From Hemerocallis citrina (lineage: Eukaryota > Streptophyta > Magnoliopsida > Asparagales > Asphodelaceae), in assembly GCA_017893485.1 (NCBI GenBank), contig CM030367.1:139569274-139633273 (forward strand): a stretch of DNA of 64,000 nt, in the 5' to 3' direction. A program made the translations under genes and the position numbers. How positions within the stretch are numbered: the stretch's first letter is position 1; every line of letters starts with the position of its first letter. The notes under the pieces are model-generated. The model ran no database searches, was not told where the DNA came from, and saw only the letters and a program-made list of their open reading frames with translations. Of this stretch, positions 11,501 to 24,883 are shown piece by piece.

Positions 11501-12737
11501 AATTAGAAAGTAGGAGAACACCCACCTTATTTTGAAGTTTGAACGATTGAAAGAATGGTCACCACTTCTAGCTTCAAGGATTCCTAGCTCTTCTCCTCCT
11601 AGCGATGGCCTCCAAGAACAAGAACTCTCTTACTCTCTCTTTTTCTTTCTTTCTTTCTTTTTCTCTTTTCTTTTCTCTCTTTCTTTCTTACTCTTATTTA
11701 TTTTATTTTGGTGTGGACAAAAGAGAAGAGGATGGGGCTATTTATAGGATTTTGCTAGGGTTCAAATTACAAAATTACACACCTAATAAATTACTAAAAT
11801 TAATTTACTAACTCTTCATATACATAACTCTCCTAACTCCTATCTTTTCATTTGTCCACCTCTTCACATTTGTAACTCCCATAACCTCTTCTAATTCTCA
11901 ACTCCCCTTGCACAGCCGAAATACTCCTCACCCCGGGTGCACACAGCACGCTTCGGCAGGTGGCCCCCTTCACACAATGCCATGTCAAGGCATAGGTTGA
12001 CTAAGTCAACCTCCACATTCAAACAGCACATATCTGTGCTATTAATCCCGTGGGCCCACCTTCCAACCCATTTACTAAATCATTTATTTCAGACACATTT
12101 TATATTACCAAACTAGCCACTTTATATTTCAACAGCCCACTCTAATTTTTTTTTTCAACATATATATTATACTATATTTTTGAAAACTACGGGGTGTTCC
12201 ATGCTTCGCAATTTCTTTTAAAAACAAATGCGCTCATATACGAACACCAAAAACACGTGCATCGTACGTAAAATATCAAAAATGCAACATCGATTTTATC
12301 AACGGAAAATTATTAAAATATAATCGAAAACAGCATTAAAAAAATTATATTTGCTAATTTTATATATTTCATGGAAATCACTACACGTAGAAAACACGTG
12401 CATTATACGTACAAAATTATCTTAATTAAAAATAGGGAAAATGAATTTCTGTTTTATAAAAATAGGTTTGAATACCTAAAAATAATAATTTGAACACATG
12501 GAAAATATTACACGTAGCGGCAGAAACACATAATTGATCCGTGCACCAAAAACACGTAAAATGCACGTAAAACCCAGAGATTGAAATTCAATATTTTAGT
12601 TAACCCAAATAGGATAAAATGTACGGGAAATGTATAAATAGTCGGTAATCAAAATACGTGATGAAAACACGTTACAAAATGCACGTGCGTAACACACAAG
12701 GGCAAAATTGTAATTTCCAATTTTGCGGGGTATTACA
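8532..12737 (-). repeat. 3' LTR of element B
   Basis: 4206 bp, TGTAACACCCCG...GCGGGGTATTACA on the plus strand. It contains a minus-strand TATAAATA (11739-11746), a donor-like AAG/GTGGGT (first intron base 11525), an acceptor-like site (8793), three CTTGGAGTCCA(C/T)CGCCG repeats (near 9160, 9303 and 9401) and two tRNA-like heads (near 10110 and 10290). The 65-residue ORF at 10705-10902 has no support. Confidence 0.92.
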
Positions 12738-12747
12738 CTCCCCCCCC
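12738..12747 (-). promoter_or_regulatory. Polypurine tract of element B
   Basis: Plus-strand CTCCCCCCC directly next to the 3' LTR reads as a G-rich purine run on the element's own strand, the usual plus-strand priming site. The adjacent GGGGACGGAACTA is shared with the same position in element A (near 48889). Confidence 0.85.
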
Positions 12748-14677
12748 TAGAGTAGTTCCGTCCCCGGAACTCGCTAGGGTAAAGGTTGTATTTTGTACAC
12801 GCCAAAGAAAATATCATTCTTGTATTTAGAAAACTGCAAACTTTAAGGGTATAAAATACGTAACGAAAAAAATAAGACAAACTCTATATAGGAAAACTAT
12901 GAATATCAAAATTTTATAAAAACAAACGAGACAACTTACATAAGGAAATAAATATAACCATAAAGATATAATGGATTGAAAGAAGTTCCAAAGTGTTTCT
13001 AGATAAGCATTAGATAAAAGGGAAAAGTCAATTAAGTTGTTAATTTTGAAATAGTTCGGAAAACAATGTGGCAAGGAATAGTCAATAGGTAATTTAGAAG
13101 AATTTATCAATGTAATAAACGGTAGAAAATTCGCAAGATTTGCAATTTAAAACATGACCATTGAAAAAGATTTTGGAAAAATAAATGGGAATAAGACTTT
13201 GTTGAGAACATAAAATGACTTTGTATATCAATTAATAAAATAGTTTGTAAGGGAACTATAATAATTATACACACAATTTGAAAAAAATAGAAGGCATACG
13301 TCAAAATACTTTTGAATATACAAAATTTTGTAGTGATGAAATTAATTTATAACATTACGACAAAATAGTGTAAAGCACATACACGAGATGAAAACACAAT
13401 TGAAAACAATAATTATATAGTATAGCAAATTAGGACAATAGACATAAACAAGTATACGCAAAAGTATTAATGTAATTAAATGAGGGTAAAATGATATGTA
13501 TAATATTGAAATATATGATATATATAGAAATCATTGGAAAAATATAAGTAATAACTAAGAATGAAAAGATAGTTAAAATTTGAGAAAGGATATTGTATAA
13601 ATAGTGAGTATATGCAATATATTAAAGAAGTGTAAACCTATAAAAGTAAATAGTAAAAATGAATATATCAAAACAATTATGTAATAATAGTACCGAATGT
13701 AGACAATAAAACAAATGGTAGGTCATATTTATATAGGTAGAAAATTTCAATTTAGTTTAAAATATATAGGATCAGGTAATATTGTATCACAGAAATCAAA
13801 ATCAAATAAAATGAGTGCACAAAAGAAAATTTCATAAGAAAAATCCAGAATAATAAATGAAGAAAATAATTGTTGAAACATTAATTTAATAAATGGCAAT
13901 TTAAAACTTGACAAAATACGTAAAGTAATAGTAGACATAGACGGGTAAACATGAAGTGACATAAATACATGAAAGATGAAATTTTAAGTTTGAAAAACAA
14001 TTTTAAAATATCAAGACTAAGGAAGATAGACAAATAATAAATAATATAAGAAAGTATTTATTTGAAAAATACTGAATATGGAGAAAGTACCATGATAAAA
14101 ATCTACAAAATAAGGTATCATGAATGACGGTCCAAGCTACAAAAATACTGAATATGGAGAGGAAAGTGTGTAAGGTATCATGAATGACGGTCCAAGCTAC
14201 CACGCTTCCACTGCGCCACTCTGATACCCAGGGGCAAAATGTGCTCACATACACTCTCATATCAATGTGTACAAGGAGGACATCATGACGACTCCAGCCA
14301 TCCAAAAGAGAGAGAAAACATCAGTGCATAGAGCAACACAAATGTAAATCACTTACATTCAAATCTCTATAGACTGAAACTCACACTCTAGTGTCTGCAG
14401 GAATAATATTGTAACTACTCAATAAGGTGTCACGGGTTCTAGACTATAGTTAATGATCTTACTACTCTTCCTAAACAAATCTTTAGTCTATCAGGTTCTG
14501 ATTTACTTGAGTTAGCTGTAGGAGTCGGTTCCCAGCTAGCGGTGGTCCGAAGACGCTTAAATACCGTGTCGCTTAGGGCTGTTTACACCCGGTTGACAGA
14601 ATGACTCCATTAGCTTGTTCCCAAATTTATCGTCCCTTTTTATCGTTCCTTATAAACTTGTACTACTTGTGAAGCAT

Positions 14678-14689
14678 GCTCTGATACCA
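14678..14689 (-). promoter_or_regulatory. Primer binding site of element B (tRNA-Met type)
   Basis: On the minus strand TGGTATCAGAGC lies two bases inside the 5' LTR, the standard initiator tRNA-Met primer site of plant LTR elements. Confidence 0.9.
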
Positions 14690-14691
14690 TC

Positions 14692-17600
14692 TGTAACACC
14701 CCGAATTTCAAATAAGGATAGATTCGGGATTTCACAGGATCTTTACTTCACTTCGTACAATTTTACAAGGAATTTGAAACTTTTTATTCACAATACATCA
14801 GAGTTCCTTTACACTTGGTTTTTACACAGCGGAAGACTAAAAGATTACAACAATGAAATACAACTTGTATAACTTTAACATCATTTGCAAAATCTTTAAC
14901 TTCTAAACAGCAACAGCATATCCACTTTATAACTCCATGAATAGTCCATTACCTGCATGTTAATCTGTGGGCTCGTCAGTTCTTACAACTGACGAAATGT
15001 TATACACGGCTATCCTCTCTATGCCGGGAATAGTATAACGATCTCATACTTTAACAAATCACAAAAAGATTGAATGAACAATTAAAGTGTCAAGGGTGAT
15101 TATTCTAAACATAAGTTTATGTCATGCCTTAATGCCTAATGCACACGATCCTACACTAGGATGACACTAATACACACTTGTTCGGATTCTATGCATCCCA
15201 TACTACATAGGTTCGAGGGCAAGTGCCTACGTTCTTCACAATACAGGGCTCGATCCCTAGCCATGAAAACTACTCGGTAGCAAAACAAAGTTCAGACTAT
15301 TCCACGAATTTGAATCCCAGCCTTGGAGTCTACCGCCGGCTGTTATAACAGATTCCACATCGTGCGAATTGTCCCGTATGTGACCCTCTAGCCCAGTATA
15401 TATATATATATACATTGGAGACGGTAAACACAAAAGCCCATCCGTCCGACTACTCAAGATCTTGGAGTCCACCGCCGACCCGTCCTCATAGTCCCGGATT
15501 AAAATATAATAATCCGTCTCCCACAGGGCAACCTCAGTCCACCAACTGGGTCTATAGTCTTGGAGTCCATCGCCGACTATATAGAGCACCCCACTTACGT
15601 TTTCTTGAGTTTACTACATCTTCACTTATGTGCCTAAATTTTCTTAAGTTCAAGACATGAATATGTTATCACCCTAGAATCAGTTTTACCCCATACCGGA
15701 TTTATTCACAAAATACGAGATCGCCCGACGGCATTATCTCAAAATCAAGTCTCAAAATCTTTCTTTCAAAATTACCGGTAACCGAGGTCTTACTAATTCT
15801 AAATCATAAACTTTTCATGTGCAAGAAACATGGGTACACATACCCTTTAATAATCATGTCTTAACTTAAATATTCTTATCTTCAACTTATTCACAAAATA
15901 AACATAGTCTCCACACTATTCATGATCTATTTATTGATTCATGTTCTTTTTAAACAAACATTCATTTCAAGAACACAAATTTCACCACATGAATTGTTAT
16001 AACAAATCTAAGTTGTCACAATGTTTCAACTCATCATAAAAATTTCTTTAATAAGATACAAGAGTAATTTCTTTTAGAAGAACAATTCACAAAATACTAC
16101 TTTCCTTTTCTTCACCACAAGGTGCTATTCTCAAAATTTTATTTCTTTTTATACTTCAAAAGTATACAAGGAAACTATCTCTTAATATTTCCACTTCATT
16201 TTATATTAATACTAAAGTTTAATTCCAATTAAAAAAATAAACATTCATGAGTAAAAACCCCAAAAAAAAACAAATGTGAGGCCGGGTTTTGAACCCCAGA
16301 CATACGGCAAACATAGCCAGCACCTAACCCGAGCCCACTAGCCATTTAGTCCATGTGGACTTTTGTCAAATATAGTAACCGAAATTCCTTTCATACATTA
16401 GTACAAATTTGGTAATTTAATTGAATGAAGAAAAAAAAATATAAAAGATGGCTATCAAGATTTGAACCCAAGATCTCTTATAAGAGGTGCTCACTAACTA
16501 ACCAGTAAGTCCAAATGTGATTTCTGTCTAAGGGTTGTATTTGTATACTTTTGTCCATACTTTTCTGAAATTGTTTCTTTTTAACAAAACTTGTTTACCC
16601 AATAATCCAACCATTTAGGATATTGGAATAAACTTCTCTTTGGACTAAAAGGAAATCTTAAATAATAATCAACAAGTCCAAACTTATTTTTTTTAGCATA
16701 TATCTCATTTTAAAAAAAACAAGATTATTTCCTTTCTTTACAAAATTTACATTTCTTTTCAAACTCGAAAATTAAAATCATGCTTTTCTAAAAAACTAGT
16801 TTATGCCCAACATCCTACAAATAAAAATTTGTGTTAAGAATCAAACATATCTTTTAATCGATTATGGATGTCTCAAAGGAATTCCTTTCATACAAAAAAA
16901 AATTGTATTTTTTGACATATGTCAACATACTTCATAAAAAATTATTTCCTTCTCTTTTCTTTTTCATCATATCTCTAATCATATGTCGAAATATAGCATT
17001 CTTTAACAATTTCTCATACATATCGAGTATTCTAACATTGTTCATAGTAATAATTCTTTAGTTAAACTCTTCTTTTCAATTTACACATAAACTTGCATTT
17101 CTCAAAACTTGAATGAAAAAAAAAATTGTTTAATTTCTCTTATACAAATTGGGAATTTATAGCATGCCATCAAGTCTCAAATCATAAGAATTTTACAAAA
17201 TCTCTTTCATGAACAAATTATTATTTTCCAAATGTAACAATAAAAATATACATATGTCAATAATAACAAAATTTTACTTTCTTCTTTCTTAGTCAATAAA
17301 TTATAAAGCATGTTTATCATATGATATTCATCACTAAAATTCCCACTTACTCAACAAGTACAAAAATTGCAATCACCTTAACATGATTCATGGTATAAAG
17401 AAATTCTTCTTTTTAATTAGCATGATATCACAACAAAATCATCCTCATTCAAAACATGATATACTAGCATAAATTTTATTTTATAATTCTCAAACAATAT
17501 CTTCTTATACTACTCTTTTTTGTATGCATATCCTACACTAGAAAATAATGAAATCACCCACTAACACAATGTTAATCTATTTGTCAACATAGCATGATAG

Positions 17601-18886
17601 TTATTCTATTTAATCAAAACTACTCATTCACTTTTATTAGCATGTACATTCTAAAAAAGTTAGAAAGTAGGAGAACACCCACCTTATTTTGAAGTTTGAA
17701 CGATTGAAAGAATGATCACCACTTCTAGCTTCAAGGATTCCTAGCTCTTCTCCTCCTAGCAATGGCCTCCAAGAACAAGAACTCTCTTACTCTCTCTCTT
17801 TTTCTTTCTTTCTTTCTTTTTCTCTCTTTCTTTCTTACTCTTATTTATTTTATTTTGGTGTGGACAAAAGAGAAGAGGATGGGGCTATTTATAGGATTTT
17901 GCTAGGGTTCAAATTACAAAATTACACACCTAATAAATTACTAAAATTAATTTACTAACTCTTCATATACATAACTCTCCTAACTCCTATCTTTTCATTT
18001 GTCCACCTCTTCACATTTGTAACTCCCATAACCTCTTCTAATTCTCAACTCTCCTTGCACAGCCGAAATACTCCTCACCCCGGGTGCACACAGCACGCTT
18101 CGGCAGGTGGCCCCCTTCACACAATGCCACGTCAAGGCATAGGTTGACTAAGTCAACCTCCACATTCAAACATCACATATCTGTGCTATTAATCCCGTGG
18201 GCCCACCTTCCAACCCATTTACTAAATCATTTATTTCAGACACATTTTATATTACCAAACTAGCCACTTTATATTTCAACAGCCCACTCTAATTTTTTTT
18301 TTTTCAACATATATATTATACTATATTTTTGAAAACTACGGGGTGTTCCATGCTTCGCAATTTCTTTTAAAAACAAATGCGCTCATATACGAATACCAAA
18401 AACACGTGCATCGTACGTAAAATATCAAAAATGCAACATCGATTTTATCAATAGAAAATTATTAAAATATAATCGAAAACAGCATTAAAAAAATTATATT
18501 TACTAATTTTATATATTTCATGGAAATCACTACACGTAGAAAACACGTGCATTATACGTACAAAATTATCTTAATTAAAAATAGGGGAAATGAATTTCTG
18601 TTTTATAAAAATAGGTTTGAATACCTAAAAATAATAATTTAAACACATGGAAAATATTACACGTAGCGGCAGAAACACATAATTGATCCGTGCACCAAAA
18701 ACAAGTAAAATGCACGTAAAACCCAGAGATTGAAATTCAATATTTTAGTTAACCCAAATAGGATAAAATGTACGGAAAATGTATAAATAGTCGGTAATCA
18801 AAATACGTGATGAAAACACGTTACAAAATGCACGTGCGTAACACACAAGGGCAAAATTGTAATTTCCAATTTTGCGGGGTATTACA
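14692..18886 (-). repeat. 5' LTR of element B
   Basis: 4195 bp, roughly 98-99% identical by eye to the 3' LTR over the parts compared; about 14 differences in the first 950 bp suggest a moderately recent insertion. TATAAATA is at 17886-17893 on the minus strand, the donor-like site at 17682 and the acceptor-like site at 14953. Confidence 0.92.
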
Positions 18887-21800
18887 TTATATGACACTAA
18901 TGCGCACTTGTTCGGATTCTATGCATCCCATACTACATAGGTCTGAGGGCAAGCCCTTAATCGTTCTTCATCTTTGTAGGGTTCAATCGCTCGTCATGAC
19001 TTAATCTACTACTGTAACTACAGTAAGTATCCTAGATGTTTTCTGACCTACGAACTCATGTCTAGGCGCCCTGGAGGGAATCCCATCGCACTGACACATG
19101 ACTCATCATACAGGCATCCTGTGGTAATTCAACTCCTACCATAGACATGACACCACCCGTAGTCTTCAAACATCCCACGAGCGTCGCCACCGGGACGGTA
19201 CTCTGGAGCAGTATCCTTGCCCAGACTCATCATGGGACATCCTGGGATACACTCTCACCGCTATCCAATGGCCCTCATACTCAATGTTTTTCTCTTACTT
19301 TCATCACGTCTTCACTATGTAGCTAATCCTTAATTCTAATGATATAGAATCATGAATAAAACCAAAGCACTAGAGTTAGCCTCTCCACTAAACCGGACTT
19401 ATACATTTGTTCAACATGACCAACCTTGGTCTTTCATATTTCATTTTATTTCTTTCCAAATGCCGGGGGAGACTTGGCTACTCTTTTGTTTCAATTTCCA
19501 TTCACACATTCTAAAGTTGAGTGTTTCAACTCATAGGTTCACATGTCGAGTTGTCATACTCAAAATATTTCTATCTTCAAATCAAGATTTCCAAATCATT
19601 CAATAGTCCATAATTATACACTAAATTCAACTATTCATCATGTAACTCATGCAATAATATTTTCACATAAAAAAAACCACATCACTAGTTACTTAATCAA
19701 GGATGAATATTTATACATCATGAATTGTCACACCATTCTCCATTGAGAATAATTCACATCACTTCATATAATTCACATTTTATTCGTATCTTTTTTTTCT
19801 TCTAATATTCCATTTTAAATCTTTTGTAAAGTACCACTTTATACAAATGCAAATGTAGAACTTATAGTTCTAAATTATACTTTTACTCCTTAAACATACT
19901 CCACTTCATACGAATAATCCTCAAATTATTTTTCATAAACTCCACATGATTTTAAAATAATAAATATATTTTTTTCCACATTTTTGATCACTAAAACACC
20001 CCAAAAAAATTATTTTTTCCACAACATAAACACAGCCGAAGGCCACGGATCGAACCAGCGACCACTAGGAGAAACAACCAAAGCACAGACCACTAAGCCG
20101 AGTGCTGCCCACGCATAGAAGAGGGCGCGAAAGCATTAAGTGTTCTTCGGCCGCACTGTTTATATAATTTTTGAAATGAAAATTAAAAGTATGGCAACCC
20201 GGGAGTTCGAACCAGTGACCTCAGACCACTGTAGTGCTCTAAGGCTATCCCGACCACTTGAGCTACGTGCTCAGGTTGTCAAAGTTACAACTCGAAATTT
20301 ATTTAACCAATTATTCTCTGTTATTTAGAGTACATCGATGTTCATCAACATCTTACTTCAATTTGCTCTTACTAATATACTATAAAAATTCCAGATTTAT
20401 CATTTCCATCATGAATTTTACTCCAGTATATAAAAATAATTTTCTCAAATAATTAAACATATTTTCCCCCATAAATAACACATTTCTACCATACAAATTG
20501 GTTAATTTAATATACTACCACTAATACATTCCTTTTTCGACATTATAGTTTCATTAGTCTCTACACTAATTTTCTGCCATTATTCATCTCATAAATATAA
20601 TGACTGCATCTTAATTTATTCGTTACAACAACATAACAAAATTTCTAATTAGCACATAATGCGACATTGTCAACTACTAATCTTTGTGCTTAATTTTCAT
20701 GCTACTAACGAAAGTTCATTTACACAATTCATAACCATATTCATGTTGCACCCAACTTGAATTTTAATAGTAGAATCACACACAATTTGCATATCAACAA
20801 TTCAATCAATTATAGCTCATTTTTCCAATTAAATGCGCACTCTTATTAATCATTTTCATGCATCATTTTTCTAATTGAATCTAGCATGCCTTCATATTTA
20901 GAAATAGGGAAAATTTACCCACCTTAATTTGGAGAGAAAAATACAATTTAGCAACCTCCTAGACGAATGTCCTTGCAACGAGAGTGCTCCTCCTCCTTGA
21001 ACACGCGCACACAAGCCTCCCAAGCACCAAACCGAGAGCTCCTAGTTGATGGACGGCCTCCTCTTCTCCTTGGTGTTGCAAGCACAATCCCACACACTCT
21101 CAATCTTTTAACTCACAAAATCACTACTAGATAATATAATTTAGACTATAGGTTTGGAGGGATTAATAAGCACAAGAATAACCAGCCATGGGGGGAAGGG
21201 GGTATTTATACTAAAAATCTAGGGAAATGGAGGGCTAGGATTGAAGTAGGAGTTAGGAACAAATGGTTTAGATTTAATGAGGAGTTACACTAACTACCCA
21301 CAATCAAGTAACCACCACACCATGATTTCCACTCAAATTTTCATTTCCCTCCAAGCTCACAACCGGCCTAGCTTGGAAAAGTGCATTTTGCACGTGTACG
21401 TGCAATACACGTGCAGGCAACTAGGTCCAAAAATTGTACATTAAATTTTTATATAAAAATAAACTTTAAATTGTATTCTACATGACAAGTTGTATAAAAA
21501 AATAAATTAACTCATGGGCTTTAGTTTCTGGGCCAAAATAATTATTTTAAAATAACATAAATGAATTACATTTTGGGCTTTTTTTTATAAAGAAAAGGCT
21601 TTTATCTATTTAGAAGAAGGCTTCATATAAAAGCACATATTTAAAAATCTATACATCATCATGATGAAAATAATCATAAAATTCAACCAAAAATATTGCA
21701 CATGCACACTACGTGCAAAAATAAAATAATTTTCATTAAATGAAAATCGGGGCATTACAACTGGCCCTTAGAGCAAATCAGATTATAGGGAATCACCCAT

Positions 21801-24028
21801 AATACCAACTTGTTCTTTAAGCGAAAAGCAAAGAGAACTTATTTAAATAACAATTTACTGAAAAATACGTCTGTCACCCAAAACCATGCACGAAGTTTTC
21901 TCAAATAATTGATTCCTGACTGGTTTGTCAAATTAATAACCCGACGAGTCGATACTCATCGACTACCATACCCCTATTGGTCATTGACCCAATCCTCGGC
22001 CTGTGACCCTCAGCGAATGGTACATCGGCGCTCAAGGAATGCATTTTACCGGCAATATTTATAAACATGACACTAAAATTATTGACAGACCAAGGCTATC
22101 AAACACATGTAAACATACTCAAAACTTGATAAAATCAATATCTTGAGTATAGTAATGCTACAAGCTCACAAATTCATAACTTGGAGTGAAGCAAAATAAA
22201 CACTCCACTAAAAGGCCTAGATCTGCCCTGATATTAGAAAAATCATAATTTCTAAAATACAATTTGGAAATGCATGATCTTACCCATTCTAGAAAGCTAA
22301 GACCCTATGCTACAAGTCTCTAGTTAACCATTACTTCAAATTCAACCATCTAGATGCTATAAAAATCCTATATGTTCTCAGTTGTACACTCTTCAATGTA
22401 AATACTGTATGTTGTTATTAACATAAAAACATGCTCTCTTATCGAAATTACTCGATCTTGGATTCTATATAAATCTGAGAGTGTCTACTACAACTTCCTA
22501 GTTAATCACATCCTCAAATTCATCCATTAAAGCACTCTAAAACTTCAATTTCTATCCGTGTACACATAGGGAAATGAGTTCCTCTACAAAAACCAAGTCC
22601 TTTTATTAGGACTGGTTCTGCCCCAACTTATAAAAATCATAACGTTTGATATACAAACTGAAATTAGATGATTCAATATATTTTGGAAAGCTACGACTCT
22701 CTACTACAAATCTCTAGTTGATCATTTTTCCAAATTCTAAACATACAATTCCAGAATTTCACAAGTTCACAGCCCAACTAACTCAGAGCTGAAACTGAAC
22801 ATAGTCCAATCAAAATTCAATATCAATTCAACCATAATTCCAATACTTATGAAATTTTAGATTCAGTAACTAAACATATACAAGTCTAGCTTACTCAAAA
22901 ATTGCATTCAGATTCATAACACGCAGAGAGTTATGGCTTTTTTAACTCAGCATAAAATTTCCTTCTGTTTTCAGACAGTGTGTCTACCTCTTTCTACAAA
23001 CTATTTTTAAAACTACATCAAATGTTATCTAATAATTCTGAAATTTTAGAATCATGATCTAGACTCATAACACATACTAAAGTAAAAATTTCATTTCAAG
23101 ATTATGCACCAATAAGTTGTTATGAATTAATGAACTTCAATTCCAAAACAGAGCTGAACCTGCTTTTGGTTCTGGACCAGTTGCCAATCCATATTTTTTT
23201 GAAGTATCAAACGAATTCAGAAAAATGTGAAAATTAAAACTATGGTTTTTAACACATTCAGTAACCCCAAGTAAAAATTTGAGCTTAATACACCCTACCA
23301 ATTTCGAGATATGATATTTGGAAGAGTACACAAATTTCATAAACACTGCAGTTTCTTTACTGCTCACTGCTCCGAAAATAAAAATTTGTTTGAGCTACTA
23401 AACAAACCCAGAAAAATATGAAAAAATTAGAGGCTGCTCTAAACTGATCCTAGAACATGCCACAAAAATTTCCTGATCAAATTCTAAGCCATTTGCATAA
23501 TAGAAATTCCTGTGTCACAATTTAACATATATAAAAAAAAAAAAAAATAGATTAGAGTTTGAGAACACCCACCTTCAAAATTGAGACAAAGCCTAGTCTT
23601 CAACTCTCCTTCTCCTTCCTTCACCAAGCTAACCTCTACTTGATTTAAAACCTACAACCAAAGAGTAAATGCTTGTTGGCTAAAACACTCTTCCTTCCCA
23701 CTCTTTCATTATTTTTATTTTTTTGAACTAAAGAAACATGAGGAAGGAAATGGAGAAATGGTGAACTAGTTGGGGTTTTATAGCAAATGGAAGTGGGGTG
23801 CTAGGGTTTGGCCGGATTTGGAGCTTGGAGGGTGGGGGTGTGGTGGTGAGGTGGTGATTGGAATGGAGGGTTGAGATGGTTTCCAACACACCATGGCCTA
23901 AAACCTTCTTGATTCATCTCAATCTTCCAAGAAGAAAAAACACATGGTTAATTATTGACCCTTGGATTATCATCAATCACATCCTACACAAATCATAAGG
24001 TATGGTTCCTAACCCTAGGTTAGGCAAC

Positions 24029-24051
24029 CCCAACCCTAACCCTAACCCTAA
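24029..24051. repeat. Short telomere-like repeat, CCCTAA type
   Basis: Three to four CCCTAA units within solo LTR D, next to degenerate copies (CCCTAGG, CCCCAA). The unit lacks the third A of the usual plant CCCTAAA. Confidence 0.8.
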
Positions 24052-24529
24052 TGCAAAAGAAAATAGGAAATGTTACTTCGATCGTATATTCAATCGATTC
24101 AATCAATTTCATATATACATATAGTTTATTAAATAGACAATATATGTAGAATGTATATTTTATTCGAACATATTCATATCAAAACAATTATAGATCGTAT
24201 ATTATATATGATCCAATACAAGTTAATCAATTGTATATATAGATTTCTATCTATATACTTACAAATAAGATAATTTGAATTTATAAAAATATATGTTTAT
24301 AAAAATTATTATTTTCCCGAAGATTGTCTTGTTAAAACAATGGGGCAATCCACAGTTTAATTGAGAAGATATCCTGAGTCTTTCTCATCGGTTCAGAGTA
24401 ACTAATATATCAGAAATTTCTCAATTAAAACTAATAATTATTAGAAAAATATATATAATCGCATGCAATTCTCAACTGTGCACGGATTACAATGCAAAAT
24501 AGTTATATACTTTTTTGCGAGGTGTTACA

Positions 24530-24883
24530 CATGTCGTGCATGATTTACACCATCCAAAGTGCTCAACATGTCGTAAAACATACAATAATGAAATATTTTC
24601 AAAGTTAGTTGTATTTTTGTCATGTATTTAATGATCACAATAGTTATATTACTGAAAAATTGTTCACTTTGCAACATGATGATGAATGAACAAGACATTC
24701 AAATTTAATAGTTTTTCTATACTATATATTTTTTGATTTGAAGATCAGCTTGAACGGTTCGACTTGTGAATTTTGACTGTGGAAAATGGGTATTTAGTGC
24801 ACCATATGTGCAAATTTTCTCATATGATATAGGACCCCCTGTATCATCTAAGTCAAGTATACCAACCATATAAAATTTGAAAA
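24530..24883. other. Flank of solo LTR D, AT-rich, with a CxxC-coding scrap
   Basis: The first 80 bp read PKCSTCRK in one frame (see the entry at 6885). The rest holds nothing I recognise. The last ten bases, AATTTGAAAA, are the left target duplication of the next element. Confidence 0.4.

Larger units (their letters stand above)
12738..14691 (-). other. Non-coding interior of element B
   Basis: AT-rich; the minus-strand ORFs of up to 100 codons look random. The part next to the primer site (14300-14691) matches the leader of element A, including CTTGTACAA(A/G)TTTATAAGGAACGA and the segment ending TTACATTTGTGTTGCTCTATG, and ends at the position of ORF0's ATG (14303-14305 here). After a few codons the reading frame stops. 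An imperfect tandem duplication of about 75 bp lies at 14068-14200. Confidence 0.85.
8532..18886 (-). mobile_element. Non-autonomous LTR retrotransposon B (LARD-like)
   Basis: Two nearly identical 4.2-kb LTRs enclose a 1954-bp interior with no gag or pol. A perfect target duplication TTATA lies at 8527-8531 and 18887-18891, inside solo LTR A'. A polypurine tract and a tRNA-Met-type primer site sit at the proper places for a minus-strand element. Large LTRs around a non-coding interior are the defining layout of LARDs. The 5' leader is homologous to that of element A. Confidence 0.92.
8092..21759 (-). repeat. Solo LTR A' of the Tekay-type family A, split by element B
   Basis: Segments 8092-8531 and 18892-21759 are the reverse complement of the LTR of element A (40250-43686), from TGTAACGCCCCGAATCCC to GGGGCATTACA. 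A perfect target duplication ACTGG lies at 8087-8091 and 21760-21764, so this was a complete LTR-to-LTR excision product. Its TATA box on the minus strand is TATAAATA (21203-21210). Confidence 0.92.
7016..24529 (-). repeat. Solo LTR of family D, split by a nested insertion
   Basis: The sequence starts TGTAGCGCCCTCG and ends GCGAGGTGTTACA. Flanks are TATGT (7011-7015) and CATGT (24530-24534), a target duplication with one mismatch. Removing the inner 8092-21759 insertion and one ACTGG leaves about 3.8 kb without coding capacity. It carries the same features as the other long LTRs: the conserved block (7651-7733), a splice-donor-like site (minus strand, 23572) and an acceptor-like site (7440). 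Confidence 0.75.
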
